Below, piece after piece: positions 8,685 to 18,281 of a stretch of DNA of 46,149 bases. How positions within the stretch are numbered: position 1 is the stretch's first letter; every line of letters begins with the position of its first letter. The notes beneath the pieces are model-generated. The model saw only the letters and a program-made list of their open reading frames with translations. It had not been told where the DNA came from and searched no databases. Both the position numbers and the translations under genes were made by a program. The stretch covers positions 1-46,149 of the forward strand of contig NZ_JACJON010000017.1 of the NCBI RefSeq assembly GCF_014695585.1, given 5' to 3'. The stretch comes from Microcoleus sp. FACHB-831. Its GTDB lineage: Bacteria; Cyanobacteriota; Cyanobacteriia; Cyanobacteriales; FACHB-T130.

Positions 8685-11600
8685 ACACCTTAGAACGAGC
8701 GATCGCATTTTCTCAGGGAGAATTTTCCCTCGTTTTGGTGCGCTGTAATTATGCAGATTTGCGATCGCAGATGTTGCAACGTCTCCGAGAACGAGCGCGT
8801 GTTGCATTTCCCACCCAAATTAAAGAGCTAGTCTTACCCCACACCGTACAAACTCTTTACACAACACTGCACGCACACCTGGGACACGAGCCGCCTGCGG
8901 CATTAATGGTTTTGGGTTTAGAATCTGTAATCGCTCTAGATGACATTTTGACTTCCACAAATCTAGTGCGAGATGAGTTTCGCAAGCGGCTACCTTTCCC
9001 CTTGGTGTTGTGGGTAAATGATGAAGTCCTGCACAAGTTGCTTAGATTTGCGCCAGATTTTGCAAGTTGGGCAGCTACACCGATTAAGTTTGAAATATCG
9101 ACCGACGAATTAATTAATTTCCTGGGTCAAAAAGCTGATTCGCTGTTTGCCGCAGTTTTGAGCGTTGATGCTTATAGAGATAAAAACGCCAATGTCGATA
9201 CCCACAATCCGGCTTTCAATCTCACAATTGGTTCGCGCCATCGCTTAGAACTCGATTGCGCGTTAAACGATTTGGAGCGTAGCGGACAATTATTAGAACC
9301 CGAACTAGAAGCCAGCCTGAACTTTGTTTTTGGTTTAGATGATTATGCCAACGACCAAATAGATTCAGCTTTAAACCGTTACCAAGAAAGCTTAAGTTTT
9401 TGGCAGCAAAGCAAAATACCTAATTATTTAGAGCGCCAGGGGATACTGCTATTTCATATAGGTTTATGTTGTTGTCGCAATGCTGACAGGCATCGGTCAG
9501 AAAGCCACCACTATTGGGAACAAGCTAGACATTATTTCCAGCAATGCATTGATGTTTTTGAAGATGCGGGACGTCCTGATTTGGTGGCTCAGTTTATCAG
9601 CCAACTGGGCGAGGTCCTCGAACATCTAGAAGCATGGGAAGATTTACAAACTCTGGCACAAAATTCCTTACAGTTGCATCAAACTTATGGGACGCGAGTG
9701 CAATTGGCTCAAGATTATGGATTTTTAGCTTATGTAGCACTTAAGCATTCAAGATGGGCAGATGCTAACCAATTAGCAGATCTTGCACTATCTATTTTGG
9801 CAGAGTTTTTAGAGGATCGCACAAGCAATCCCGGTTCTCATCGGTTAATGTTGGCTCAGTTATATCGATTACTTTTAGTAAAATCGCAACGGCAGTTAGG
9901 CTACCTGTCGGAAGCTAACAATAACCTGGAAATTGCTAGCCTAGAACTAAAAAAAGCTATTGAAAAAAGCGATCATCGCTACGATCCGCAGCGGTATTTG
10001 CGGCTTTTAGAGTTAGTGCGATCGCTTTATTTTGAGCAAGGTAGATATTTAGAAGCTTTTAAACTTAAACAAGAACAAAGTTCTATCGAGCAGCAGTATG
10101 GATTCCGCGCCTTTATTGGTGCGGGTCGCTTGCAACCGCAAAGACAAGCTACAAATCCTGCTTTAATTCCAGTTGAGCCGCAAGGAACTGTTGCTAGGGA
10201 AATTGCTACTTCTGGGCGACAGCAAGATGTCAACCGCTTAATAGAAAGATTAAGCCGCAGCGATCGCAAACTTACTGTTATTCACGGGCCTAGCGGGGTG
10301 GGCAAAAGTTCGATCGTGCAGGCGGGATTAGTACCAGCCTTGAAACAAAGAAACATTGGCGATCGCATAGCCTTACCGCTTTTACTCCAAGGCTATACAG
10401 ATTGGGTCAGAGACTTGGGTAAAGATTTAGCCGAACAGCTCAAAGAAACTCAAGATCTCACCTTGCTCCATCCCCTCAATTCTCCCGCAGCTATTATAGA
10501 ACAATTGCGACAAAATGAAGAACGCAATTTGTTAACTGTATTAATTTTCGATCAGTTTGAAGAATTTTTCTTTGTTAGCCCGGATATACCAAAAAGGCGA
10601 ACTTTCTACGATTTTTTACAAGCCTGCCTCAATACTTCCTTTGTAAAAGTTATTTTCTCACTCAGGGAAGATTACCTTCATTATTTATTAGAATGCGAAA
10701 AATATAATAATTTAGAAACAATTGATAATAACATCCTCGATAGACAAATAAGATACTATCTAGGAAATTTTTCACCGGAAGACACTAAATCAGTTATTAA
10801 GAACTTAACAGAGCGATCGCAATTTCATTTAGAAGATGCTCTGATTAATGAATTAGTGCGCGATTTAGCGGCTGACCAAGGAGAAGTTCGCCCGATTGAA
10901 TTGCAGGTTGTGGGAGCGCAACTGCAAGCCGAAAACATCACAACACTACAAAAATATAGACAGTTTGGCCCCAAAGAAAAACTCGTCGAGCGATTTTTAG
11001 AAAAAGCTATAGAAGACTGCGGTACTGAAAACGAACGCACGGCTAGGCTTGTTTTGTACTTGCTAACCGATGAAAATAATACTCGTCCCTTAAAAACGCG
11101 GGCTGAATTAGCAGCAGATTTAGCTGGACTCGACGCTAATAAGTTAGATTTAGTCTTAGATATTTTAGTAGGCTCAGGCTTAGTATTTTTGTGGCCAGAA
11201 GTTCCGGCAAAGCGCTATCAACTGGTTCACGATTATCTAGTTCCTTTTATTCGGCAGCAAGAGCAACTTACCATTAGAGCAGAATTAGAGGAGCTAAGAA
11301 AAAGGGACAAACTAAGTAAGGCTGCTATTGAGCAACTCAACCAAGAAAAGCAACTATTAGCTCAACTGGCGGACGCAGAAGAAAAACAAAAGAAAAGCGA
11401 AGCTCGTTTAAATCGCGTCCTCAAATCTGCACTTGCTGGCTCGGTCGTAGCGCTAGGCGTACTGGGAATGCTAGCAATCTCAGCCGTGAGATCGGCGCAG
11501 CGGGCTGAAATAGCAGAAACTAATTTAAAATCTGAAGCTTTTCTGCTTTCAAAAGTAGAGCTTGGAGCATTAGTATCCAGCGTCCGGGCGGGTAAAAAAT

Positions 11601-13504
11601 TACATGAAGTTGGAGGAGATCCCGATATTAAAATACAGACGGTGGGCATCCTCCAAAAAGCAGTTTATGGAGTGCAAGAAAGCAACCGCTTAGAAGGTCA
11701 TAGCGATTGGGTTAGTAGCGTCACTTTTTCACCCGATGGCAGCACCATAGCCTCAGCTAGTCGGGATACAACGGTAAATCTCTGGCGGCGCGACGGCTCG
11801 TTAATTGCAACTTTAAAAGGCCATACTGCTGGGGTATATAAAGTAGCTTTTAGCCCCGACGGCCAGATAATCGCAACAGCCAGTGCAGACAAGACGGTAA
11901 AATTCTGGAAGCCAGATGGGACGTTGCTCCAGACCCTATCTGGCCATAGCGATCGCGTTAGCAGCCTCAGCTTTAGCGCCGATGGTCAGACTATAGCTAC
12001 TGCTAGCGACGACAACACAGTAAAACTGTGGAAGCCAGATGGGGCTTTGATCCGGACTCTGCCAAAGCAAAGCGATATTATTTTGGATGTGAGTTTCAGC
12101 CCGGACGGTCAGACTATCGCGACAGCCAGGGGGGATAGCACAGTGAAGCTGTGGAAGCGCGACGGCACGTTGATTGCAACTTTATCAGGACATGAAGATG
12201 CGGTAACAAGCGTCAGCTTCAGTCCGGATGGTCAAACAATTGCCTCAGCTAGTGCAGACAACACCATCAAACTCTGGATGCGAAATGGTGTACTGCGAAG
12301 AACCCTAAAAGGGCATAGCGATATAGTATTCGGCGTTACTTTCAGCCCCGACGGTCAGACTTTAGCTTCAGCCAGCGAGGATAGCACCGTTAAATTATGG
12401 AGGAGGGATGGCGTTTTGATGAGAACCCTCCCAGGACACAACGGGAAAGTTTTAGGCGTCAGTTTTAGCGCCCAAGGCGATAAGCTTGCTTCGGCTAGTG
12501 CTGATGGTACTGTCAAAATCTGGAGCCTCAACAGTATGTCGCCTAACGCCCTCAAGGGGCATAGCAAAGAAGTATGGGGGGTGACTTTTAGCCCAGATGG
12601 GCAGACTCTCGCCTCAGCAAGTGACGACAAAACAGTGAAACTCTGGAAGCGAGATGGTAAGCTCTTAAGCACCTTGCAGGGGCATAGTGATGGCGTTAAT
12701 TGGGTAAGTTTTAGCCCCGATGGTCAGACCATCGCCAGCGCTAGTTCTGACAAAACGGCTAAACTCTGGAACCGCGACGGTAGGGAACTCAAAACGCTCA
12801 AGGGGCACAGCGACGCCGTAAATAGCATAAGTTTCAGCCCGGATGGTCAGACCATCGCCAGCGCCAGCGATGACAAAACGGTGAAACTGTGGAAGCCCGA
12901 CGGTTCCCTGGTAAGAACGTTGCAGGGGCATGATGGTTCGGTCAATTGGGTGAGTTTCAGCCCAGATGGTAGTACCATTGCTACTGCCAGCGATGACGCG
13001 ACAGTGGGACTTTGGCAGCTAGACGGTACGGCGATCGCTACCTTGCAAAGGCATACTGGCCCGGTGAAGTGGGTAAGTTTTAGCCCTGACAGTGAGATAA
13101 TTGCTACTGCTAGCGATGACGCGACGGTGAGATTGTGGAAGCGCGACGGTACGTGGTTGCGAAACTTGAAAGGCCATGCGGATACGGTTTATGCCGTAAA
13201 CTTCAGCCCTGATGGTAAGACTCTAGTTTCTGCGAGTGCTGATAAAACCCTGAAACTTTGGAGCCTGGATGGTACTTTCCTCACGACTTTAGAGGGGCAT
13301 ACTGATGAGGTATATAGCGTGAGTTTTAGCCCAGATGGCAAAATGCTAGCTTCTGCCAGTCAGGATAAAACTATAATTCTGTGGAATTTGGATTTAGATG
13401 ACCTGTTGGTGCGGGGATGCGATTGGCTGCGCGATTATCTAAAGAACAAACCCCAAGAAGATAGCGATCGCACTCTCTGCTACGGTATCGCAACTAGAAG
13501 GTAG
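8630..13504 (+). CDS. Giant TPR/nSTAND1/TM/14-blade WD40 protein, second copy
   Basis: The 1624-aa product is collinear with the protein at 1823-6688. It has an unassigned N-terminal domain (residues 1-210, with FSLVLVRCNY and LVLWVNDEVL blocks shared with copy one) and TPR-like helices (about 220-490). The nSTAND1 NTPase has Walker A GPSGVGKSS at 553-561 and Walker B LIFDQFEE with Asp641. A charged coiled-coil segment lies at about 880-925, a single hydrophobic helix at about 933-955, and 14 WD40 blades from about 1021 to 1590. The tail is LDLDDLLVRGCDWLRDYLKN. Unlike copy one, its blades differ from each other at many silent and coding positions, so this looks like the older, non-homogenised state. 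It starts inside the end of the ATPase gene, without a strong ribosome-binding site, which fits translational coupling. No nuclease, TIR, caspase or protease domain is visible. Confidence 0.85.
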   Translation: MVDLHKPEDVAANNDRSLNTLERAIAFSQGEFSLVLVRCNYADLRSQMLQRLRERARVAFPTQIKELVLPHTVQTLYTTLHAHLGHEPPAALMVLGLESVIALDDILTSTNLVRDEFRKRLPFPLVLWVNDEVLHKLLRFAPDFASWAATPIKFEISTDELINFLGQKADSLFAAVLSVDAYRDKNANVDTHNPAFNLTIGSRHRLELDCALNDLERSGQLLEPELEASLNFVFGLDDYANDQIDSALNRYQESLSFWQQSKIPNYLERQGILLFHIGLCCCRNADRHRSESHHYWEQARHYFQQCIDVFEDAGRPDLVAQFISQLGEVLEHLEAWEDLQTLAQNSLQLHQTYGTRVQLAQDYGFLAYVALKHSRWADANQLADLALSILAEFLEDRTSNPGSHRLMLAQLYRLLLVKSQRQLGYLSEANNNLEIASLELKKAIEKSDHRYDPQRYLRLLELVRSLYFEQGRYLEAFKLKQEQSSIEQQYGFRAFIGAGRLQPQRQATNPALIPVEPQGTVAREIATSGRQQDVNRLIERLSRSDRKLTVIHGPSGVGKSSIVQAGLVPALKQRNIGDRIALPLLLQGYTDWVRDLGKDLAEQLKETQDLTLLHPLNSPAAIIEQLRQNEERNLLTVLIFDQFEEFFFVSPDIPKRRTFYDFLQACLNTSFVKVIFSLREDYLHYLLECEKYNNLETIDNNILDRQIRYYLGNFSPEDTKSVIKNLTERSQFHLEDALINELVRDLAADQGEVRPIELQVVGAQLQAENITTLQKYRQFGPKEKLVERFLEKAIEDCGTENERTARLVLYLLTDENNTRPLKTRAELAADLAGLDANKLDLVLDILVGSGLVFLWPEVPAKRYQLVHDYLVPFIRQQEQLTIRAELEELRKRDKLSKAAIEQLNQEKQLLAQLADAEEKQKKSEARLNRVLKSALAGSVVALGVLGMLAISAVRSAQRAEIAETNLKSEAFLLSKVELGALVSSVRAGKKLHEVGGDPDIKIQTVGILQKAVYGVQESNRLEGHSDWVSSVTFSPDGSTIASASRDTTVNLWRRDGSLIATLKGHTAGVYKVAFSPDGQIIATASADKTVKFWKPDGTLLQTLSGHSDRVSSLSFSADGQTIATASDDNTVKLWKPDGALIRTLPKQSDIILDVSFSPDGQTIATARGDSTVKLWKRDGTLIATLSGHEDAVTSVSFSPDGQTIASASADNTIKLWMRNGVLRRTLKGHSDIVFGVTFSPDGQTLASASEDSTVKLWRRDGVLMRTLPGHNGKVLGVSFSAQGDKLASASADGTVKIWSLNSMSPNALKGHSKEVWGVTFSPDGQTLASASDDKTVKLWKRDGKLLSTLQGHSDGVNWVSFSPDGQTIASASSDKTAKLWNRDGRELKTLKGHSDAVNSISFSPDGQTIASASDDKTVKLWKPDGSLVRTLQGHDGSVNWVSFSPDGSTIATASDDATVGLWQLDGTAIATLQRHTGPVKWVSFSPDSEIIATASDDATVRLWKRDGTWLRNLKGHADTVYAVNFSPDGKTLVSASADKTLKLWSLDGTFLTTLEGHTDEVYSVSFSPDGKMLASASQDKTIILWNLDLDDLLVRGCDWLRDYLKNKPQEDSDRTLCYGIATRR

Positions 13505-13769
13505 GTGCTGCCTCGCACTGGTGGGGGTGTTGAGGGCGAACGTCTTTTAAATCAGTTAATTTAAATTATTTTATCGGAAAACTTTCCGGAAGAACTTGCT
13601 GCCGAAGTGAATAGTTAATAATGAGGACTAAATTTTAGTTGTAAGTATTCCTGAAAAAGCAAGCATAACTCCCCATACCTTGAGTTTGAATTTAGGGCGC
13701 GATCGCTATTTCATCCGCGTGCCTAAATACAGCCTTTTAATAGAAAATTTACCCTTAGAGGTTTAAGTT

Positions 13770-14105
13770 GTGAAAATAGTTGAATTTGAGTTGGAAAGCG
13801 GCGAATCAATTTTTGTAGAAGTCAAGGATACAGAACAAACTGATGGTCGTATTGGTTTAGGAGATGACTTAATTGAAAAAGCTCACGGAACTTTTGAGTC
13901 TGCCTTAGAAAAAGTCAAGCCTGTAGCTAATACTATTATCAATAAGCTGCGTAATCTCAACCAACCAGCCGACGAAGTAGAAGTTAAGTTTGGGTTGAAG
14001 ATGACAGCACAAGCTGGGGCGATCGTCGCAGGCTTCAGCGGAGATGCTAACTACGAAATTACCCTAAAGTGGAAGCGAGATTCAAAAAATGGTGGCACAG
14101 CTTGA
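13770..14105 (+). CDS. Trypco1-type small protein (trypsin-co-occurring domain 1)
   Basis: This 111-aa protein starts at GTG 13770 with AGAGG nine bases upstream. Its pattern is that of the trypsin-co-occurring domain 1 / CU044_2847 family. An N-terminal strand (IVEFELESGESIFVEV) is followed by a helical middle (FESALEKVKPVANTIINKL), an EVEVKFGLKMTAQAGAIVA block, and a final strand ending NYEITLKWKRD. These proteins are encoded next to trypsin-fold proteases in NTP-dependent conflict systems and are thought to be partners or targets of the protease. That is what is seen here: the last 17 bases overlap the start of a trypsin-STAND-WD40 gene. The family call is by pattern and context. Confidence 0.8.
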   Translation: MKIVEFELESGESIFVEVKDTEQTDGRIGLGDDLIEKAHGTFESALEKVKPVANTIINKLRNLNQPADEVEVKFGLKMTAQAGAIVAGFSGDANYEITLKWKRDSKNGGTA

Positions 14106-17100
14106 ATCATCGGTTGTACGGATTTACTCGAATAAAAAACCAGATACTGTAGTTGGTGCAGGATTTTTAGTAGCTGATAAATACATTCTCACCTGCGCTC
14201 ATGTAGTAGGATATGCACTTGGTATTGACGCAAAAACTTTAGAAAAGCCAACGGTGGAAATCTGCTTAGATTTTCCCAGACTAGAACGCGGAAACAAATT
14301 AACTGCGCGGGTGGATTTTTGGCAGCCTGTTAATTCATCAGAGTTGCAAGAAGACATAGCTGGACTGGAATTACTAAGTCCTCTCCCGGATGATGTAAAA
14401 CCAGTAAGATTGCTTACACAAGAAGATTTATCGGGGCATAATTTTGAAGCGTTTGGTTTTCCTGATAAGCAACCTAACGGGGTTTGGGCTTATGGCATAA
14501 TCCGCCCAAAAACAGCTAAAGGTTGGTTGCAAATTGAGGGAAAAACGCAAACTGGTTATAGGTTGGAACCAGGTTTTAGCGGTACGCCAGTCTGGGATTC
14601 GGATTTAGCTGGTGTAGCTGGAATGGCTGTAGCAGAAGATCCAAATCGAAAGGAGGCGAAGGTTGCTTTTATTATTCCCAGCGAGATGCTCATCAATGCA
14701 TGGGATGTATTAAAAAAACAACCGCTCGCGTCTTGTCCTTATCGCGGTTTATCTGCTTTCAAACCGGAAGATGAGCCTTTCTTCTTCGGACGAGAAGATA
14801 TGACAAATAATCTGGTAGAAGCAGTACAAAAAAAGCCTTTGGTTGCTGTAATTGGAGCTTCTGGTAGCGGCAAATCTTCCGTTGTATTCGCAGGTTTAAT
14901 TCCGCGCCTATATCAGGAAAATACTTGGTTAGTTGTACATTTTCGTCCAAGCGATCGCACTCTCCCTCTCAATTCTCTGACAGCGGCGCTCATCCCGTTG
15001 CTGGAACCGAAAATGAGCAACAGCGATCTCTTGACTAAAGGCAATAATATAGCAACAGAATTACGAAAAAATTTAAAATTATCGGATGTAGTTGCTAGTA
15101 TCTTAGAGACAAACAAGAATGCAACCCGTTTGCTTTTGGTTGTCGATCAATTTGAGGAGCTTTATACGCTTTGTCCTGATAAGCAAGAGCAAAAACAATT
15201 TTTGGATGTATTGCTGAACGCGATCGCTACAGATTACCACCAACGCACATCAAACTTTACCATTGTCTTAACTTTACGAGCTGACTTTTTCGAGAACGTG
15301 CTTTCATATAGTCTATTTGCGGACAAGTTGCAGCAGTTTTCTCCAGAAATTCTCCGCTCGATGAACCGTAAAGAATTGCAAGATGCAATTACACAACCCG
15401 CAGAAAAACAAGGCGTGAAAATTCAAGACGGTTTAACTCAGCGAATTTTAGAAGACGTTGGTGAAGAACCGGGAAATTTACCATTACTAGAGTTTGCTTT
15501 AACTCAACTATGGGAAAAACAAACTAATAATAAGCTAACTCATGATGCTTACGATGAAATTGGTGGTGTAGAGAAAGCTTTAAGCAAACACGCTGATGAA
15601 GTTTACAGTAAGCTAACAGAACAAGAACAGCAACAAACTCAGAAAATATTTATCCAATTAGTGCGTCCCGGCGTGGGAACAGCAGACACTCGCCGTCAAG
15701 CAACTCGCGCTGAAATTGGAGAGGGAAATTGGAATTTAGTCAAGTATTTGGCTGATGAAAGATTGGTTGTCAGCGATGGTCAAAAAACCATTGGAGAACT
15801 AAAAGAAGAAACCGTTGAAATCGTCCATGAAGCTTTAATTCGGGAATGGAAACTCTTGCAGCGCTGGATGGAACGCGATCGCGCTTTTCGCCTATGGCAA
15901 GAGCGAGTGCGAGTTTTAATGCATCAATGGCAGATTAAAAACAAAGATGAAGGTGCATTGTTGCGGGGAGCTTTGCTTGCTGAGGCAGAAGATTGGCAAC
16001 AGAAACATTTAGATAAACTAAGCCATTTGGAGCGAGTTTTCATCCAGCTAAGTTTGGCGCTGCGGGATAGGGAAAAAAAAGATCGGGAAAGCAGACGACG
16101 AATGACTATCTTAGGGCTTGCCAGCTTTTCAGCAGTTACCCTAATTCTGGCTAGTGCAGCTGGGCTGGGATGGTGGCGTGCTATCAGCGGAGAAAAAAAT
16201 GCCCCGATAATCGCTCGTAGGGAATCTTCCGAAGCCTTGTTTGCCTCAAATAAACAATTTGATGCACTGTTAGAAAGTATAGAAACTGGGAAACGCCTAA
16301 AACAAGGAATTGGTATAAATGCGGATACTGATATCCGGGTGATTGGTACTTTGCAACAAGCCGTTTACGGCGTAAGGGAGCGGAACAGTTTTGGTGGGCA
16401 TACTAAGCAAGTAAACCGCGTACTTTTTAGCCAGGATGGCAAAACTATAGCTTCTGCCAGTGCAGATAGGGTTATCAAATTTTGGGATCTAAGCGGTCGA
16501 GAATTTAAACATATTGATACTCAAGGTGTTCAAGTTTTAGACTTCAGTTTGCAAAGCCAAACATTTGCTGTTACCAGCGACAATGGTACCATAATACTTA
16601 GAAGCTTTGACGGCAAAAATATCGGTTTTATTACTGACAATAAGCAGTCAGTGACTGCTTTAAGATTTAGCCGAAATGGTAGAACTATTGCTACTGCTAG
16701 CCACAATTTGAAAAACGATGGGAGCTTAATTAGCATCAATCTCTGGCAGCTAGACGGCACGCCTATTCAAACTTTACCAGTTAGTTCTAATAACTTGAAA
16801 TGGATTAATAATCTTAGTTTTAGTCCTGATGGTAAAATGCTTGCTTCTGTTTACACCGACGGCACGGCTCAGCTTTGGACTTTAAAAGACGAAAGAGCTA
16901 AACCTATGCAAAGTTTCGGTGGCTCTATTAGCAAAGTTATTTTTAGTGACGACGGCAAGATGTTTGCCTCGGTTGAATTTGGGAAAGGCGTATTAATTTG
17001 GCAGAGACAGGGTGATAAGTTTGAACTTTTAGAACAGTTTGACAGTGATGGATACAAATTTGACACTTTTAGCCATTTTGACGTTGTAACAGCTAGTTTT

Positions 17101-18255
17101 AGCCCTGATAACCAAACTTTAGCTTCTGCTGGCCAAGATGGCACTATCAAAATTTGGAATATTAACTCTAGAGAACCACAAACAACCCTGGTTGGACACA
17201 GTTCAGAAATTTCGGACTTGAGCTTCAGTCCAAATAGTAAAATGCTAGTTTCAGCAAGTTATGACACAACAATCAAATTTTGGAGTCTTGAAGGTATCAA
17301 ACCAAAAAAGTTAGATTTGGATAGTCGTAGCTCTTTGCATGATATAAGTTTAAGCCCAGATGGCACGAAGATTGCCACTGTTACTGGCGATAAAGTAATC
17401 AGACTCTGGAACATAAATGGCTCTCTCCATCAAGTCCTCCCAGGACAAGTAGATCCTCTAACTAAGATAAATTTCAGCCCAAACAGCAAAATGCTGGTCT
17501 CTAGCTCTGCCAAGATGATTCAAATCTGGAACCTTGATGGTACGAAGCCTAAAACGATAATTAAACAGGAAACTCAAAGAAATGGCGCTAATCAATTTGG
17601 TAAAGTAAGTTTCAGCCCCAACGGTAAGACTATTGCTGTAAGTCGTAAAGACGGGGTTATTAAACTTTTGAGCCTCGATGGCACCGAAATCAATACCCTT
17701 AAGGATGGTGGGACAATTTTCAGTTTTAGCCCTGATGGCAAAATTATTGCTTCTGCTAGTGGAGATCGTACTGTGAAACTTTGGAGTTTTGATGGTAGAG
17801 AATTACAACCCTTAAAAGGACTTACTTCTGCTGCAAACAGTTTGAGCTTTAGCCCTGATAGTAAAAGTGTTGCGGTTGGCAGTGAAGACGGAACTATTAT
17901 AATTTGGAGCCTGAATCGGCGAGAATCTAAAACTATCAAAGGACATAACTCTGCTGTTAGCAGCTTAAGTTTCAGACCAGATGGTAAAATATTTGCTTCT
18001 GCTGGTGACGGTTATATCAAACTTTGGAATATGGATGGTAGAGAGCTTAAAAGCTTACCAGCTCGTAGTTATAATATGAGTTTTAGCCCAGATGGGAAAA
18101 TGCTAGTTTCTGCTGATGGTCGCAATGTAACTCTATGGAGTTTGGATTTAGATGATCTACTTAGCCAAGCTTGCGATTGGGTGCGTGACTATCTGAAGAA
18201 TAATCCCAATGTGAGTGAGGCCAATCGCCATCTGTGCGACGGTATCAGAAAATAA
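14089..18255 (+). CDS. Trypsin-like protease / nSTAND1 / TM / 14-blade WD40 fusion
   Basis: The product has 1388 residues. A chymotrypsin-fold serine protease occupies about 1-210: His38 in TCAHVV, Asp89 in QEDIAGLEL and Ser164 in GFSGTPVW, so the catalytic triad appears complete. The entry to the nSTAND1 domain is the CPYRGLSAF segment (about 215-225) and FFFGRE. Walker A is GASGSGKSS at 256-264 and Walker B LLLVVDQFEEL has Asp353. A basic segment (REKKDRESRRR) precedes one hydrophobic helix at about 675-697. Fourteen irregular WD40 blades follow (about 768-1350), then the same tail as in the two neighbouring giants (LDLDDLL, CDWVRDYLKNN, LCDGI). This architecture is known from STAND conflict systems in multicellular-type bacteria; the NTPase would license the protease after the propeller senses a signal. 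The actual substrate is unknown, with the Trypco1 partner a candidate. Confidence 0.88.
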   Translation: MVAQLESSVVRIYSNKKPDTVVGAGFLVADKYILTCAHVVGYALGIDAKTLEKPTVEICLDFPRLERGNKLTARVDFWQPVNSSELQEDIAGLELLSPLPDDVKPVRLLTQEDLSGHNFEAFGFPDKQPNGVWAYGIIRPKTAKGWLQIEGKTQTGYRLEPGFSGTPVWDSDLAGVAGMAVAEDPNRKEAKVAFIIPSEMLINAWDVLKKQPLASCPYRGLSAFKPEDEPFFFGREDMTNNLVEAVQKKPLVAVIGASGSGKSSVVFAGLIPRLYQENTWLVVHFRPSDRTLPLNSLTAALIPLLEPKMSNSDLLTKGNNIATELRKNLKLSDVVASILETNKNATRLLLVVDQFEELYTLCPDKQEQKQFLDVLLNAIATDYHQRTSNFTIVLTLRADFFENVLSYSLFADKLQQFSPEILRSMNRKELQDAITQPAEKQGVKIQDGLTQRILEDVGEEPGNLPLLEFALTQLWEKQTNNKLTHDAYDEIGGVEKALSKHADEVYSKLTEQEQQQTQKIFIQLVRPGVGTADTRRQATRAEIGEGNWNLVKYLADERLVVSDGQKTIGELKEETVEIVHEALIREWKLLQRWMERDRAFRLWQERVRVLMHQWQIKNKDEGALLRGALLAEAEDWQQKHLDKLSHLERVFIQLSLALRDREKKDRESRRRMTILGLASFSAVTLILASAAGLGWWRAISGEKNAPIIARRESSEALFASNKQFDALLESIETGKRLKQGIGINADTDIRVIGTLQQAVYGVRERNSFGGHTKQVNRVLFSQDGKTIASASADRVIKFWDLSGREFKHIDTQGVQVLDFSLQSQTFAVTSDNGTIILRSFDGKNIGFITDNKQSVTALRFSRNGRTIATASHNLKNDGSLISINLWQLDGTPIQTLPVSSNNLKWINNLSFSPDGKMLASVYTDGTAQLWTLKDERAKPMQSFGGSISKVIFSDDGKMFASVEFGKGVLIWQRQGDKFELLEQFDSDGYKFDTFSHFDVVTASFSPDNQTLASAGQDGTIKIWNINSREPQTTLVGHSSEISDLSFSPNSKMLVSASYDTTIKFWSLEGIKPKKLDLDSRSSLHDISLSPDGTKIATVTGDKVIRLWNINGSLHQVLPGQVDPLTKINFSPNSKMLVSSSAKMIQIWNLDGTKPKTIIKQETQRNGANQFGKVSFSPNGKTIAVSRKDGVIKLLSLDGTEINTLKDGGTIFSFSPDGKIIASASGDRTVKLWSFDGRELQPLKGLTSAANSLSFSPDSKSVAVGSEDGTIIIWSLNRRESKTIKGHNSAVSSLSFRPDGKIFASAGDGYIKLWNMDGRELKSLPARSYNMSFSPDGKMLVSADGRNVTLWSLDLDDLLSQACDWVRDYLKNNPNVSEANRHLCDGIRK

Positions 18256-18281
18256 ACAAGCAGCGATCGCACTGCACAACA

